Shown: piece after piece, positions 50,762 to 59,161 of the stretch | How the letters are laid out: every line of letters begins with the position of its first letter | Numbering within the stretch: the first letter of the stretch is position 1 | From: CADCTB01 sp963768975 | GTDB taxonomy: Bacteria > Actinomycetota > Acidimicrobiia > Acidimicrobiales > AC-14 | Assembly (NCBI GenBank): GCA_963768975.1 | Contig: CAVYKB010000012.1 | Coordinates: 186,001-250,000, forward strand | Direction: 5' to 3' | DNA length: 64,000 bases | Position numbers and translations under genes: made by a program | Notes under the pieces: model-generated | Told to the model about the DNA's origin: nothing | What the model saw: only the letters and a program-made list of their open reading frames with translations | Database searches by the model: none

Positions 50762-51859
50762 TCACTCCTGCCAGGGCGCCGGCGCCCGGAACTCCTCGGC
50801 CTCGGTGATCGCCGCCCACGCCTTGGCGTTGGCCGCCTGCCACGACCAGAACGACACGCCCTGGGCGCCACCGGCCTGGGCGAAGCGCATGAACCGCCAA
50901 AGCTCCTCGGGCGGCGGCACCCCGGCCCGCCCGCCCTCGGGGGCGCCGTCGTAGGCCTGGCCGACCGGGAACACCGGCTTGTTGAAGCGGGCCAGGTCGC
51001 GAAGAGCGCCGGCGACGTCGGTGTCGGGCTGGCGGTTGAGCCAGTAGACCATGGGGGCGATGGCGTCGAAGGACTCCACGACCTCGGCGTAGGGGTAGTT
51101 CTGGGCCGGCGAGGGCCGGGGCACGGTGGCGATCAGCGGGAACGACGACCCCACCTCGGCCCGCAGGCGCCGGCCATAGTCGGCGGCGGCGGCGGCGGTG
51201 ATGTGGGTGCCCTCGCTCCGGGTCTCGATGTCGGCGGAGAAGCCGTCGATGCGGTGCTTGCCGGGCGCCCGGTGGTCGATGGCGGCCTTGGCCCGGCGCA
51301 CGTCCTCCTCGACGTCGATCAGGCGGGGGAAGTCCCAGCCGTAGACCATGAGGTGGGCGTCATGGGCGGCGGGCAGGATCTTGTCCAGGAAGTCGCCGGC
51401 GTAGAAGCCGTTCCAGCTCGACCCGGTGCGCACGTAGATGTGGCTCAGGCCGGCGGCCTTGGCCTTGGCCACGATGGCGGCCACGTTGCCGCCCTCGGTC
51501 TTGTCGGGCTCGTACAGCCACATCCCCTTGCCGTAGGGGAGGAGATCCTGGACCGGCGGACGCTTGGCCACCGAAGCGTCAGAGTGCGACGTCAGGCCCA
51601 GGACCGAGACGATGGCCCGCCCCACGGCGGCCGGCGCCTCGAGCGGCTGGAACCCCGTGGCCGCACCGACGCCCGTCACGATGAGGATGGCGACGGTCAC
51701 CATGTTGGCGCCCGCCAGCCGGCGCTGTTGGGAGCGGGACCAGAGCCCGCTCCGCTCGGCTCGGACTCGCGGTCGCGACTCGTCGGCCCGGGCGACGTGC
51801 CCCAGGCCGCGCGCCGGCGACGGTTGGTCCGCCGGCGGCCGTTCCTGCAGTTCCAGCAT
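50762..51859 (-). CDS. Membrane-anchored TIM-barrel glycoside-hydrolase-like protein
   Basis: 365 residues. A ~50-residue Arg-rich cytoplasmic N-terminus and one membrane helix (MVTVAILIVTGVGAATGF, about 53-70) anchor an extracytoplasmic barrel: KGMWLYEPDKTEGGN, GLSHIYVRTGSSWNGFYAG, HLMVYGWDFPRL, IDGFSADIETRSEG (putative acidic pair), YPYAEVVESFDAIAPMVYWL and GVSFWSWQAANAKAW. This matches putative glycoside-hydrolase (GHL/GH25-like) domains acting on cell-wall or surface glycans; substrate unknown. The start is ATG 51859. Confidence 0.78.
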   Translation of the reverse strand: MLELQERPPADQPSPARGLGHVARADESRPRVRAERSGLWSRSQQRRLAGANMVTVAILIVTGVGAATGFQPLEAPAAVGRAIVSVLGLTSHSDASVAKRPPVQDLLPYGKGMWLYEPDKTEGGNVAAIVAKAKAAGLSHIYVRTGSSWNGFYAGDFLDKILPAAHDAHLMVYGWDFPRLIDVEEDVRRAKAAIDHRAPGKHRIDGFSADIETRSEGTHITAAAAADYGRRLRAEVGSSFPLIATVPRPSPAQNYPYAEVVESFDAIAPMVYWLNRQPDTDVAGALRDLARFNKPVFPVGQAYDGAPEGGRAGVPPPEELWRFMRFAQAGGAQGVSFWSWQAANAKAWAAITEAEEFRAPAPWQE

Positions 51860-52120
51860 CTGTCACGTCAGAAACCGCAGACGCCCCCTCCCACGCTCTC
51901 CGTGGTGTGTGCGCGCGCCCAGCGTGGTTTCCCCTCCCTTGGGCTACCTAGTTCGCCGCCCGGGGGCGAGGTACCTGCTCGCCGGAGAGAAATATGTTTG
52001 AGCATCCTGAACCCCGGGTAATACGGGCGGCCCTTGCGCAGGAGCGCCCGAGAGGCGGATCATGTGCGTGTCCCACGCCCTTGGGTCGCAGGACAGCAAG
52101 CGCCGCGCAGAGGAGCCGCC
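51860..52120. promoter_or_regulatory. 261-base divergent region with hairpin-rich leader
   Basis: This gap serves the hydrolase-like gene (minus) and the MBL gene (plus). On the minus strand it can form GGCGAG/CTCGCC and GCCCA/TGGGC hairpins around a GGGAGGGGAAACC stretch, which has the look of a structured leader. AT-rich sequence around 51990-52000 (AAATATGTTTG) may be a promoter core. I could not match it to a known riboswitch. Confidence 0.3.
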
Positions 52121-52960
52121 ATGACGACGTTCGCGCCCATCACTCCGACGATCAACGTCCCTCCGGTGAAGGTCGCCGCCGACACCTACGTGATCCAGCA
52201 GGTGCAGCCTGCCCTCGGGCAGCCACTGTTCGTCTACATCAACTCGATGGTGATCCTCGGCGAGGAGCCTGTCATCGTCGACACCGGCACGCCGGCCAAC
52301 CGGAAGCAGTGGCTGGAGGACGTGTTCTCCCTCGTCGAGCCCGAAGACGTCCGCTGGGTTTTCCTGTCCCACGACGACGTCGACCACACGGGCAACCTCG
52401 ACCAGGTGATGACCGCCTGCCCCAACGCCAAGCTCGTGTGCAACTGGGCGATGGTCGAGCGGCACACGAACTGCTTCAATTTCCCGCTCGACCGGTGCCA
52501 GTGGATCATGCACGAGGAGTCGTTCGACGTCGGAGATCGAACGCTTCACGCGGTCCGGCCGCCGGTCTATGACTCCCCGACGACGCGGGGGCTCTTCGAC
52601 CCCAAGACCGGCGTCTACTGGGGGGTGGACACCTTCGCCACCCCGCTGCCCGACCCCCACATGCCCGTCGAGGACCTCGATCCCGACTTCTGGCGGTTCG
52701 GGATGACCCTGTTCGCGTTCGGGGCCGTCAGCCCGTGGCTGGCGATGGTCGACTACGACAAGTTCGGCCGTTTCGTCGACACCGTGCAGCGCCTGGACAT
52801 CACCACGATCGCCGCCTGCCACACGCCCGTCCTCGAAGGACCGCTGATCCAGCAGGCGTTCGACCACATCCGTTCCTTCCCCTCGGTGGCCCCGCCGCCG
52901 CTGCCCGACCAGTCGGTGCTCGATCAGATCATCGCTGCCACCGCCCTCGCCGTCGACTGA
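52121..52960 (+). CDS. MBL-fold metalloprotein with flavodiiron-like metal site
   Basis: 279 residues from ATG 52121 (GGAG upstream). The metal motif is SHDDVDHTGN, i.e. H-x-D-x-D-H as in the diiron (oxygen-reduction) domain of flavodiiron proteins rather than the HxHxDH of hydrolases. PVIVDTGTPANRKQW and WGVDTFATPLPDP are typical of that subgroup, and a late His (AACHTPVLEG) completes the site. There is no flavodoxin domain. The next gene, a VOC-family protein, starts 2 bases on, so they are translationally linked. Confidence 0.85.
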   Translation: MTTFAPITPTINVPPVKVAADTYVIQQVQPALGQPLFVYINSMVILGEEPVIVDTGTPANRKQWLEDVFSLVEPEDVRWVFLSHDDVDHTGNLDQVMTACPNAKLVCNWAMVERHTNCFNFPLDRCQWIMHEESFDVGDRTLHAVRPPVYDSPTTRGLFDPKTGVYWGVDTFATPLPDPHMPVEDLDPDFWRFGMTLFAFGAVSPWLAMVDYDKFGRFVDTVQRLDITTIAACHTPVLEGPLIQQAFDHIRSFPSVAPPPLPDQSVLDQIIAATALAVD

Positions 52961-52962
52961 CG

Positions 52963-53562
52963 ATGAGCGCAACGTCCGACAACGTCTACTGGCGGGGCGT
53001 CAACCACCTCGCCCTGATCACCGGCGACATGGACGCCACCGTGCGCTTCTACCACGGCGTCCTCGGCGCCCGGCTGGTGATGACGATCGCTACGCCGGCG
53101 TTCAAGCACTACTTCTTCGACATGGCCCCCGGCAACACGCTCGCCTTCTTCGAGTACCTGGGCGAGCCCATCGACAGCTTCGCCAAGCCGGCCGGCGTGC
53201 CGTACCCCCAGGCGTCCCAGTTCGACCACCTGGCCTTGGCGCTGGCCGACGAGGAGGCGCTGCTGCGCCTACGCGACCGGCTGAAGGAGCACGACTGCGA
53301 GGTCACCGACGTGGTTGACCACGGCACCCTGCGCTCGATCTACTTTACCGACCCCAACGGAATTGCCCTCGAGGCGTCGTGGTGGGTCGACGACCCGACC
53401 GCCCGGCCCGTCGACTACGCCGACGAGCGCTTCTTCGCCGACCCTGACCCGGTCGACGCGGTCAAGGAGCTCCGCGACACGGGCCGGCTGGCCTGGACGC
53501 CCCGCACCGAGCTGGTCGGCGACGTCACCACCGACCTGTACAAGCTGCCGCCCAGGGGCTGA
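52963..53562 (+). CDS. VOC-superfamily (glyoxalase/dioxygenase-like) protein
   Basis: 199 residues with two beta-alpha-beta-beta-beta repeats. GVNHLALITGDMDATVRFYH places the first metal His, SQFDHLALAL the next His, and FTDPNGIALEAS the Glu of the metal triad. Such proteins are glyoxalases, ring-cleaving dioxygenases or fosfomycin-type enzymes; the substrate is not deducible. Paired with the MBL gene. Confidence 0.88.
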   Translation: MSATSDNVYWRGVNHLALITGDMDATVRFYHGVLGARLVMTIATPAFKHYFFDMAPGNTLAFFEYLGEPIDSFAKPAGVPYPQASQFDHLALALADEEALLRLRDRLKEHDCEVTDVVDHGTLRSIYFTDPNGIALEASWWVDDPTARPVDYADERFFADPDPVDAVKELRDTGRLAWTPRTELVGDVTTDLYKLPPRG

Positions 53563-53563
53563 G

Positions 53564-53932
53564 CTACTTGAACCAGAGGCGCTGGTAGTCGCGGCTCTGG
53601 GGGTGCAGGAGCAGGGCCACCAGGGCGATCTCGAACATCAGGCTGATCAGGCTCGGTGCGGCCAGGGGGTTCCCCGACTCGATGAACCGGAAGATGAACG
53701 GCAGGATGGCCATGACGATCCCGAGGATGTACGCCCACTTGAACTCATTGGCGATGCCGTAGCCGGCCATGATGCCCCCGATGACGAGGAGCAGGAAGAT
53801 GGGGGGGAACGTGCCGGCCACCAACATGGCGAAGAGCAGGAACGCCGCGTGGAAGTAGAGCAGGTAGACCGCGATCACCAGCGTCTGCGGCTGAGCGGGG
53901 TTCATGAAGCGGCGACGTTGCATGGCGGTCAT
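53564..53932 (-). CDS. Hypothetical membrane protein (122 aa)
   Basis: Four hydrophobic segments: LVIAVYLLYFHAAFLLFAML, FPPIFLLLVIGGIMAGYGIA, WAYILGIVMAILPFIF and LISLMFEIALVALLLH, with short loops and a C-terminal QRLWFK. No family recognised. It is convergent with the VOC gene, with the stops one base apart, and downstream of rlmN behind two hairpins. Confidence 0.75.
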   Translation of the reverse strand: MTAMQRRRFMNPAQPQTLVIAVYLLYFHAAFLLFAMLVAGTFPPIFLLLVIGGIMAGYGIANEFKWAYILGIVMAILPFIFRFIESGNPLAAPSLISLMFEIALVALLLHPQSRDYQRLWFK

Positions 53933-53947
53933 TCTTACTTCACCGGT

Positions 53948-54003
53948 GACCGGGCGTATGGCCCGGTCGGTTGTGTGCCGGACCTGGCCTCTCGGGCCAG
54001 GTC
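53948..54003 (-). terminator. Tandem hairpins after rlmN
   Basis: Two perfect stems follow each other: GACCTGGCC/GGCCAGGTC (53981-54003, 9 bp, loop of 5) overlapping the rlmN stop, and GACCGGGC/GCCCGGTC (53948-53968, 8 bp, loop of 5). No T tract. They should end rlmN transcription before the downstream membrane-protein gene. Confidence 0.6.
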
Positions 54004-55069
54004 ACGTGACGGGAGGTTGCCCCCCGGCGGCCAGTTGGCCGCACGCTGCGGCGATGTCGGTGCCCCGGTTGCGGCGGATGGTGGCGTTCACGCCGGCCGC
54101 CACTAGCCGGTCCCGGAACGCCCGCACGCCGGCCGGCGGCGTGCCCCGGGTCAGGTATCCCGGCGTCGGGTTCAGGGGGATGAGGTTGACGTGGGCGGCG
54201 AGCGGGCGGGCGATGTCGGCCAGCTCCCTGGCGTCGGAGGGACGGTCGTTGACCCCCTCGATCAGGGCCCACTCGAAGGAGAGCCGGCGGTTCCTCGACG
54301 CGACCCATGCCCCACAGGCCTCGACCACGGCCGCCAGCGGGTACCGGCGGTTGATGGGCACCATGGAGTCCCGCAGCTCGTCGTTCGCTGCGTGCAGGGA
54401 GACGGCGAGGTTCACGGGCAGCCCCTCCTCGGCCAGCTTGAGGATGCCGGGGACGATCCCGACCGTCGAGACCGTCAGGTGTCGGGCTGAGAGGCCGACG
54501 TCGAAATGGAGGCGCTCCACCGCGGCCCACGTCGCCGGGTAGTTGGCCAGCGGCTCACCCATGCCCATGAACACGACGTTGCTTATGCGACGGGCACCCG
54601 GGTCCTTCGGACCCGCCGACCCCGTTGGCCACGGAGGCAGGCCGCCGAGGTGACGGCCCGCCCGGATGACCTGCTCGACGATCTCGCCGGCGGTGAGGTG
54701 GCGCTGGAAGCCGGCCTGGCCGGTGGCGCAGAAGGAGCACGCCATGGCGCACCCGGCTTGGGTCGACACGCAGACCGTCACCCGGCCCGAGCGGTAGGCC
54801 ATGAGGACGGTCTCGACCTTGGCGCCATCGGCGAGGGTCCAAAGCCACTTGGTGGTATCGCCGTCGAGGTTCACCGATGTCTCGCTCGGGCGCAGGGCGG
54901 GCGGAAGCTCCTCGACGAGGCGGGCCCGCAGGGCCCGAGGGAGGTCGGTCATCTCTTCCGGCTCCCGGCCCTGGTAGAGGCTCCGCCACACCTGACGGGT
55001 GCGGTAGGCCGGCTCGTCGCCCAGGACGCCGGAGAGTTCGTCGAGCGTCATGTCGAAGCGTCCGGGCAT
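54002..55069 (-). CDS. rlmN: RlmN, dual-specificity 23S rRNA A2503/tRNA methyltransferase
   Basis: Radical SAM enzyme that methylates C2 of adenine 2503 in 23S rRNA. The Fe-S cluster motif is CAMACSFCATGQAGFQ (C-x3-C-x2-C), preceded by CVSTQ. GMGEPLANY binds SAM. The C-terminal DIAAACGQLA holds the resolving cysteine, and LDELSGVLGDEPAYRTRQVW marks the N-terminal domain. Length 355 is normal. The start is divergent from the VIT-family gene by 26 bases. Confidence 0.97.
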   Translation of the reverse strand: MPGRFDMTLDELSGVLGDEPAYRTRQVWRSLYQGREPEEMTDLPRALRARLVEELPPALRPSETSVNLDGDTTKWLWTLADGAKVETVLMAYRSGRVTVCVSTQAGCAMACSFCATGQAGFQRHLTAGEIVEQVIRAGRHLGGLPPWPTGSAGPKDPGARRISNVVFMGMGEPLANYPATWAAVERLHFDVGLSARHLTVSTVGIVPGILKLAEEGLPVNLAVSLHAANDELRDSMVPINRRYPLAAVVEACGAWVASRNRRLSFEWALIEGVNDRPSDARELADIARPLAAHVNLIPLNPTPGYLTRGTPPAGVRAFRDRLVAAGVNATIRRNRGTDIAAACGQLAAGGQPPVT

Positions 55070-55095
55070 CCCTTCAAGGGTACGTTGGTGGCGCG

Positions 55096-55815
55096 ATGTC
55101 CGATCCGTTACCTCCCCTACCGGAGAAGCACCATCGCGACGTCCAGGGCGGCACGGCGCGAGCCGCCATCTTTGGCGTGAGCGACGGGCTCGTGTCCAAC
55201 GTCGCCATCGTCCTCGGCTTCGCCGGCGCCAATCCCGGCCCCGGCCTCGTCCGCCTCGCCGGCCTGGCCGGCCTCATCGGCGGGGCCGTGTCCATGGCCG
55301 CCGGCGAGTACATCTCGATGACGGCGCAGGCCGAGCTGCTGGAGCGGGAGCTCGAGATGGAGCGCATCGAGCTGCGGCGCCGGCCCGAAGCCGAGCGCCG
55401 GGAGCTGGCCCAGATCTACCGGTTGAGGGGGGTCGACGACGCCACGGCCGAGCAGCTCGCCACCGCCCTGAGCCGCAATCCCGAGCTGGCGCTGCAGACC
55501 CACGCCCGTGAGGAGCTCGGCATCGACCCCGAGAGCCTGGGCCAGCCGGTCAAGGCCGCCCTGTCGTCGTTCGTCACGTTCTCCATGGGGGCGTCGATCC
55601 CGTTGCTCCCCTACTTCTTCGGGACGGGCACGGCGGCCATGGTCGCCGCCATCGTGCTGGGGGTGGTCGCCGCTCTCTTCGTCGGCGCCGCTCTCGCCAG
55701 GTTCACCGGGCGCCCGATCGGGCGCTCGGCCGGCCGCCAGCTGCTGTTCTCGGCCGTGCCGGCAGCGGTTACGTACGCCATCGGCTCGGCGGTGGGGGTG
55801 AGCGGGATTGGTTAG
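55096..55815 (+). CDS. VIT1/CCC1-family iron/manganese transporter
   Basis: 239 residues from ATG 55096. The start HRDVQGGTARAAIFGVSDGLV is the family signature. The second helix GAVSMAAGEYISM is followed by a charged cytoplasmic metal-binding stretch (ELEMERIELRRRPEAERREL, about 85-110) and three C-terminal helices. These proteins move Fe2+ or Mn2+ out of the cytosol. No metal-responsive site was recognised upstream. Its stop overlaps the convergent mshD by 4 bases. Confidence 0.92.
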   Translation: MSDPLPPLPEKHHRDVQGGTARAAIFGVSDGLVSNVAIVLGFAGANPGPGLVRLAGLAGLIGGAVSMAAGEYISMTAQAELLERELEMERIELRRRPEAERRELAQIYRLRGVDDATAEQLATALSRNPELALQTHAREELGIDPESLGQPVKAALSSFVTFSMGASIPLLPYFFGTGTAAMVAAIVLGVVAALFVGAALARFTGRPIGRSAGRQLLFSAVPAAVTYAIGSAVGVSGIG

Positions 55816-56735
55816 GTAGGGGCGACGTCGCCCACGTAGGCCCGGTCGACGTGGTCCACGGTGAAGCCGAGCTCCTCGTAGAGCCGGCGGGCGCTGGTGT
55901 TGTCGGAGTCGACGTAGAGCATGCCGGTCACCAGGCCCTCGGCCGCCAGGTAGGCGAGGCCGGCGAGCACCATGGCCCGGCCCAGGCCCAGGCCCCGGAA
56001 GCCAGGGTCGACGGCCACGACGTAGATTTCGCCCAGCGGCGGGTCGTGGGAAGCATGGACCTTGGTCCAGCAGAAGGCGGCCAGCTTGCCGTCCCGCTCG
56101 TGGAGGAGGAACCCGGCGGGGTCGAACCAGGGCTGCTCCTCCCGGTTGCGGAGGGTCTCCAGGTCCCAGCCGCCCTGCTCGGGGTGCCAGTGGAAGGCCC
56201 GGTTGTTCACCTCCAGCCAGGCCGCTTCGTCCTGGCCGGGGACGAAGGGGCGCACGTCGATGGCTGCCCCCTCCTCCATCGGCAGGGGCCGGCGCAGCTG
56301 GCACAGCTCCCGCCCCCGGCGCAGCCCGATCGTGGCCGCCAGCTCGTCGGACGCGTCCGTGGGCCTGGGCACCCACATGTGGACGTGGCCCCCGCCGGCC
56401 TCGGCCACCAGGCCCACGGCGGCGTCGAGCAGGGTGCGGGCGATGCCGAGGTCGGGCCGGCGGTGGTGGGGGTCGATGACGTACTCCAGGGCCCACGTCG
56501 CCGGGTGGGCGGCGGACTCCTCCCGGGTCACCTGGGCGTAGCCCACCGGGTGGCCGTGGCCCGGCTCCCAGGCGACCAGGCCGGCGAAGTCGTGGCGGCC
56601 GCCATTGACCAGGTCCAGCCACTGGTGCTCGTCGAGGGGCGGGTGCCCGTCGACCTCGGAGGCCACGTCGAGGAGCTCGGACACCGCGGCGATGTCCGCC
56701 CGCCCCATCTGGCGCTTGACCTCGAGTTCGGCCAC
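55812..56735 (-). CDS. mshD: Mycothiol synthase (MshD)
   Basis: Acetyltransferase for the last step of mycothiol synthesis (acetyl-CoA plus Cys-GlcN-Ins). 307 residues from GTG 56735 with two GNAT domains. The C-terminal one has the acetyl-CoA loop RGLGLGRAMVLAGL, and the linker NNRAFHWHPEQGGWD plus WFDPAGFLLH are typical of MshD. DSDNTSARRLYEELGF closes it. A longer frame to 56813 overlaps nth and lacks homology. The gene marks the organism as a mycothiol producer, hence actinobacterial. Confidence 0.94.
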   Translation of the reverse strand: MAELEVKRQMGRADIAAVSELLDVASEVDGHPPLDEHQWLDLVNGGRHDFAGLVAWEPGHGHPVGYAQVTREESAAHPATWALEYVIDPHHRRPDLGIARTLLDAAVGLVAEAGGGHVHMWVPRPTDASDELAATIGLRRGRELCQLRRPLPMEEGAAIDVRPFVPGQDEAAWLEVNNRAFHWHPEQGGWDLETLRNREEQPWFDPAGFLLHERDGKLAAFCWTKVHASHDPPLGEIYVVAVDPGFRGLGLGRAMVLAGLAYLAAEGLVTGMLYVDSDNTSARRLYEELGFTVDHVDRAYVGDVAPT

Positions 56736-56772
56736 GGGGCAAAGGTACCCGGACGGTTTACGCTCGCCGGCC

Positions 56773-57462
56773 ATGGGCACGCCCCGCACACCGAAGGGCC
56801 GGGCCCGCGCCATCCTGGCGATCCTGGCCGAGGAATACCCCGGGACCGCGAAGGAGCTGTGCGCCCTGTTGCACGACAGCCCCTTTCAACTCCTGGCCGC
56901 CACGATCCTCTCGGCCCAGACCACCGACGAGGCGGTGAACTCGGTGACGCCGGCCCTCTTCGCCCGCTATCCCACGCCGGCCGACCTGGCCGCAGCCGAC
57001 CCGTCGGAGGTGGAACGGCTGGTCCATCCCACTGGGTTCTTCCGGGCGAAGACCCGGAGTTTGCTGGGAATGGCGGTCGCTCTGCAGGATCGGTTTGGCG
57101 GCCAGGTGCCGCCCGCCATGGCGGATCTGGTGACCATCCCGGGTGTGGGCCGCAAGACGGCCAATGTGGTCCGCAGCGTCGGGTTCGGCCTGCCCGGTCT
57201 GCCCGTTGACACCCATGTCGGCCGCCTCTCCCGCCGCTTGGGGCTGACCGTGGAGACGGACCCGGTGAAGGTGGAGGCCGATCTCGACGCCATCGTCCCG
57301 GCCCGGGAACGGGGTGCGTTCAGCCTGCGGCTCATTTTGCACGGCCGGCGGGTCTGCCAGGCCCGGAAACCCCGGTGCGGGGAATGCGTCCTGGCCGGGA
57401 TTTGTCCCAAAATCGGTGTGGTTGAAATGGCGGCCCGAGTGGGAACAAAGTCCACCAGGTAG
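56773..57462 (+). CDS. nth: Endonuclease III (base-excision DNA glycosylase/AP lyase)
   Basis: 229 residues from ATG 56773. The helix-hairpin-helix IPGVGRKTANVVRS contains the catalytic Lys, the Asp is in VDTHVGRLSRRLG, and the [4Fe-4S] motif C-x6-C-x2-C-x5-C reads CQARKPRCGECVLAGIC. It excises oxidised pyrimidines. Divergent from mshD by 37 bases; its transcript probably ends at the 57545 hairpin. Confidence 0.96.
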   Translation: MGTPRTPKGRARAILAILAEEYPGTAKELCALLHDSPFQLLAATILSAQTTDEAVNSVTPALFARYPTPADLAAADPSEVERLVHPTGFFRAKTRSLLGMAVALQDRFGGQVPPAMADLVTIPGVGRKTANVVRSVGFGLPGLPVDTHVGRLSRRLGLTVETDPVKVEADLDAIVPARERGAFSLRLILHGRRVCQARKPRCGECVLAGICPKIGVVEMAARVGTKSTR

Positions 57463-57544
57463 TACGTTCTAATGACCGAGGGATCAGGTTCCCGCCACCT
57501 GGATCCCCCTGGCGGTACCTGGGTTCCGCCGCCCGGGCCGCCCC

Positions 57545-57573
57545 CCGATGGCGCCCCTACGGGGCGCCATCGG
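57545..57573. terminator. 13-bp hairpin between convergent nth and small gene
   Basis: Perfect arms CCGATGGCGCCCC (57545-57557) and GGGGCGCCATCGG (57561-57573) with a TAC loop, no T tract, between the nth stop and the stop of the convergent 71-residue gene. A likely bidirectional terminator. The preceding 80 bases are GC-rich without other features. Confidence 0.65.
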
Positions 57574-57578
57574 CGCGT

Positions 57579-57794
57579 TCAACCAGAGTTTCTCCGAAGG
57601 CGTTCGTTTAAGGTGGCCAGCCGGCGGTGACCGGCCCGGAGGGACCGCTCGACGGCGAACAGGTCCTGCGCCGCCCAGTCGGACTGGGTGTTGGCCAGGC
57701 TCTCGGCGATGGTGGTGATGCGCTTGGTCAGGTCCTCCAGGGCGGTGGCCAGCGAGGAAAGCTCGGGGCCCGGAAGGGAGGCGGGGGTGGGCAC
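57579..57794 (-). CDS. Small hypothetical helical protein (71 aa)
   Basis: From GTG 57794 the product reads VPTPASLPGPELSSLATALE and continues as amphipathic helices (LTKRITTIAESLANTQSDWA, VERSLRAGHRRLATLNERLR). It looks like a short coiled coil. The open frame extends far upstream antisense to hisD, but that part is a shadow. It is divergent from hisD by 54 bases. Function unknown. Confidence 0.6.
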   Translation of the reverse strand: MPTPASLPGPELSSLATALEDLTKRITTIAESLANTQSDWAAQDLFAVERSLRAGHRRLATLNERLRRNSG

Positions 57795-57848
57795 GGCCCC
57801 TGGTTTATCCCACGATGGCGCCCTGGCCGGCCCCGGTACCATCGGTGC

Positions 57849-59135
57849 ATGCTCAGCCGCCTCGACCTGCGGGGTGCCGGCGGCGACCTCCGTTCCCGCC
57901 TGCCCCGGCCCGCCCCATCCGGGCCGCCGCCGATCGACGCGGTGCGGGAGATCCTGGCCGAGGTCCGCAAGCGGGGCGACGACGCCGTCCGGGAGTACAC
58001 CCTCCGCTTCGACAAGGCCGCCATCGACGAGCTCCGGGTGCCACCGGAGGAGCTCCAGGCTGCGCTGAGGGCCACCCCGCCGGCCCTGCGCATCGCCCTG
58101 GAGGCGGCCCACGGCTCGATCACCGCCTATCACCGCACCCAGCTCCATGACTCGCCGCCCTACGTGCGTGACGGCATCGCCATCCAGGAGCTGCGCCGGC
58201 CGGTGGACCGGGCCGGCGTCTACGTGCCGGGCGGCCGGGCCGGATACCCGTCCACCGTGCTGATGACCGCCCTCCCGGCCCGGGTGGCCGGCGTGCGCGA
58301 GGTGGTTCTGTGCGTGCCGCCCCAGCCCGACGGCACCGTCAACCAGCCGACCCTGGCCGCCGCGGCCCTGGCCGGCGTGACCGAGGTGTACCGGATCGGC
58401 GGCGCCCAGGCCATCGGCGCCATGGCCTACGGCACGGACAGCATCCGCCCCGTCGACGTCATCGTCGGCCCCGGCAACGTCTACGTGGCCCTGGCCCAGC
58501 GGGAGGTGGCCGCCGAGGGGGCCGTCGGTGTGTCGTCGGCCTTCGCCGGCCCGTCCGAGGTGGTCGTCATTGCCGATGCCACCACGCCGGTGGAGTTTGC
58601 CGCCATCGACGTGATCGTGCAGGCCGAGCACGGCCCCGACGGCCTGGCCTGGCTGATCACGTGGGACGAGGCGGTGGCCGACGCCGTGACGGAGGCCGTC
58701 GCCCGCCTGGTGGCCGAGTCGCCCCGGCGGGCCGACATCGAGGCCACCCTCTCCGCCGGCGGCTACTGCGCAGTGGCCGACGGCCCTGAGCAGGCCATGG
58801 AGGTGGCCAACCTCATCGCCCCCGAGCACCTGGAGCTGATGTGCGAGCGGCCGCACGCCCTGCTCCCGCTCGTCCGCCACGCCGGCGCCGTGTTCTGCGG
58901 GCCGTGGTCGCCGGCGTCGGTGGGCGACTACCTGGCCGGTCCCAGCCACGTGCTGCCTACCTACGGCTCGGCCCGCTTCGCCGGCGGCCTCCGGGTCGAC
59001 GACTTCCTGCGCCACATCCACGCCATCACCCTCGACGCCGACGCCCTGGCCGGCGTGGCCGGCAGCGTGGCCGCCATCGCGGATGCCGAGGGCCTCACGG
59101 CCCACGCCGAGTCGGTCCGGATGCGCACCCGGTGA
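57849..59135 (+). CDS. hisD: Histidinol dehydrogenase
   Basis: Zinc- and NAD-dependent enzyme for the last two steps of histidine synthesis, 428 residues. Characteristic blocks are RRPVDRAGVYVPGGRAGYPS, IGGAQAIGAMAYGTDSI, VGPGNVYVALAQREV, QAEHGPDGLAWLIT (zinc and catalytic His region), NLIAPEHLELM and GDYLAGPSHVLPT. ATG 57849 is first gene of the local his operon. No attenuator or T-box was seen in the short leader. Confidence 0.97.
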   Translation: MLSRLDLRGAGGDLRSRLPRPAPSGPPPIDAVREILAEVRKRGDDAVREYTLRFDKAAIDELRVPPEELQAALRATPPALRIALEAAHGSITAYHRTQLHDSPPYVRDGIAIQELRRPVDRAGVYVPGGRAGYPSTVLMTALPARVAGVREVVLCVPPQPDGTVNQPTLAAAALAGVTEVYRIGGAQAIGAMAYGTDSIRPVDVIVGPGNVYVALAQREVAAEGAVGVSSAFAGPSEVVVIADATTPVEFAAIDVIVQAEHGPDGLAWLITWDEAVADAVTEAVARLVAESPRRADIEATLSAGGYCAVADGPEQAMEVANLIAPEHLELMCERPHALLPLVRHAGAVFCGPWSPASVGDYLAGPSHVLPTYGSARFAGGLRVDDFLRHIHAITLDADALAGVAGSVAAIADAEGLTAHAESVRMRTR

Positions 59136-59161
59136 TCCAGAGCGGCCCGGGAGGCCGGTCC

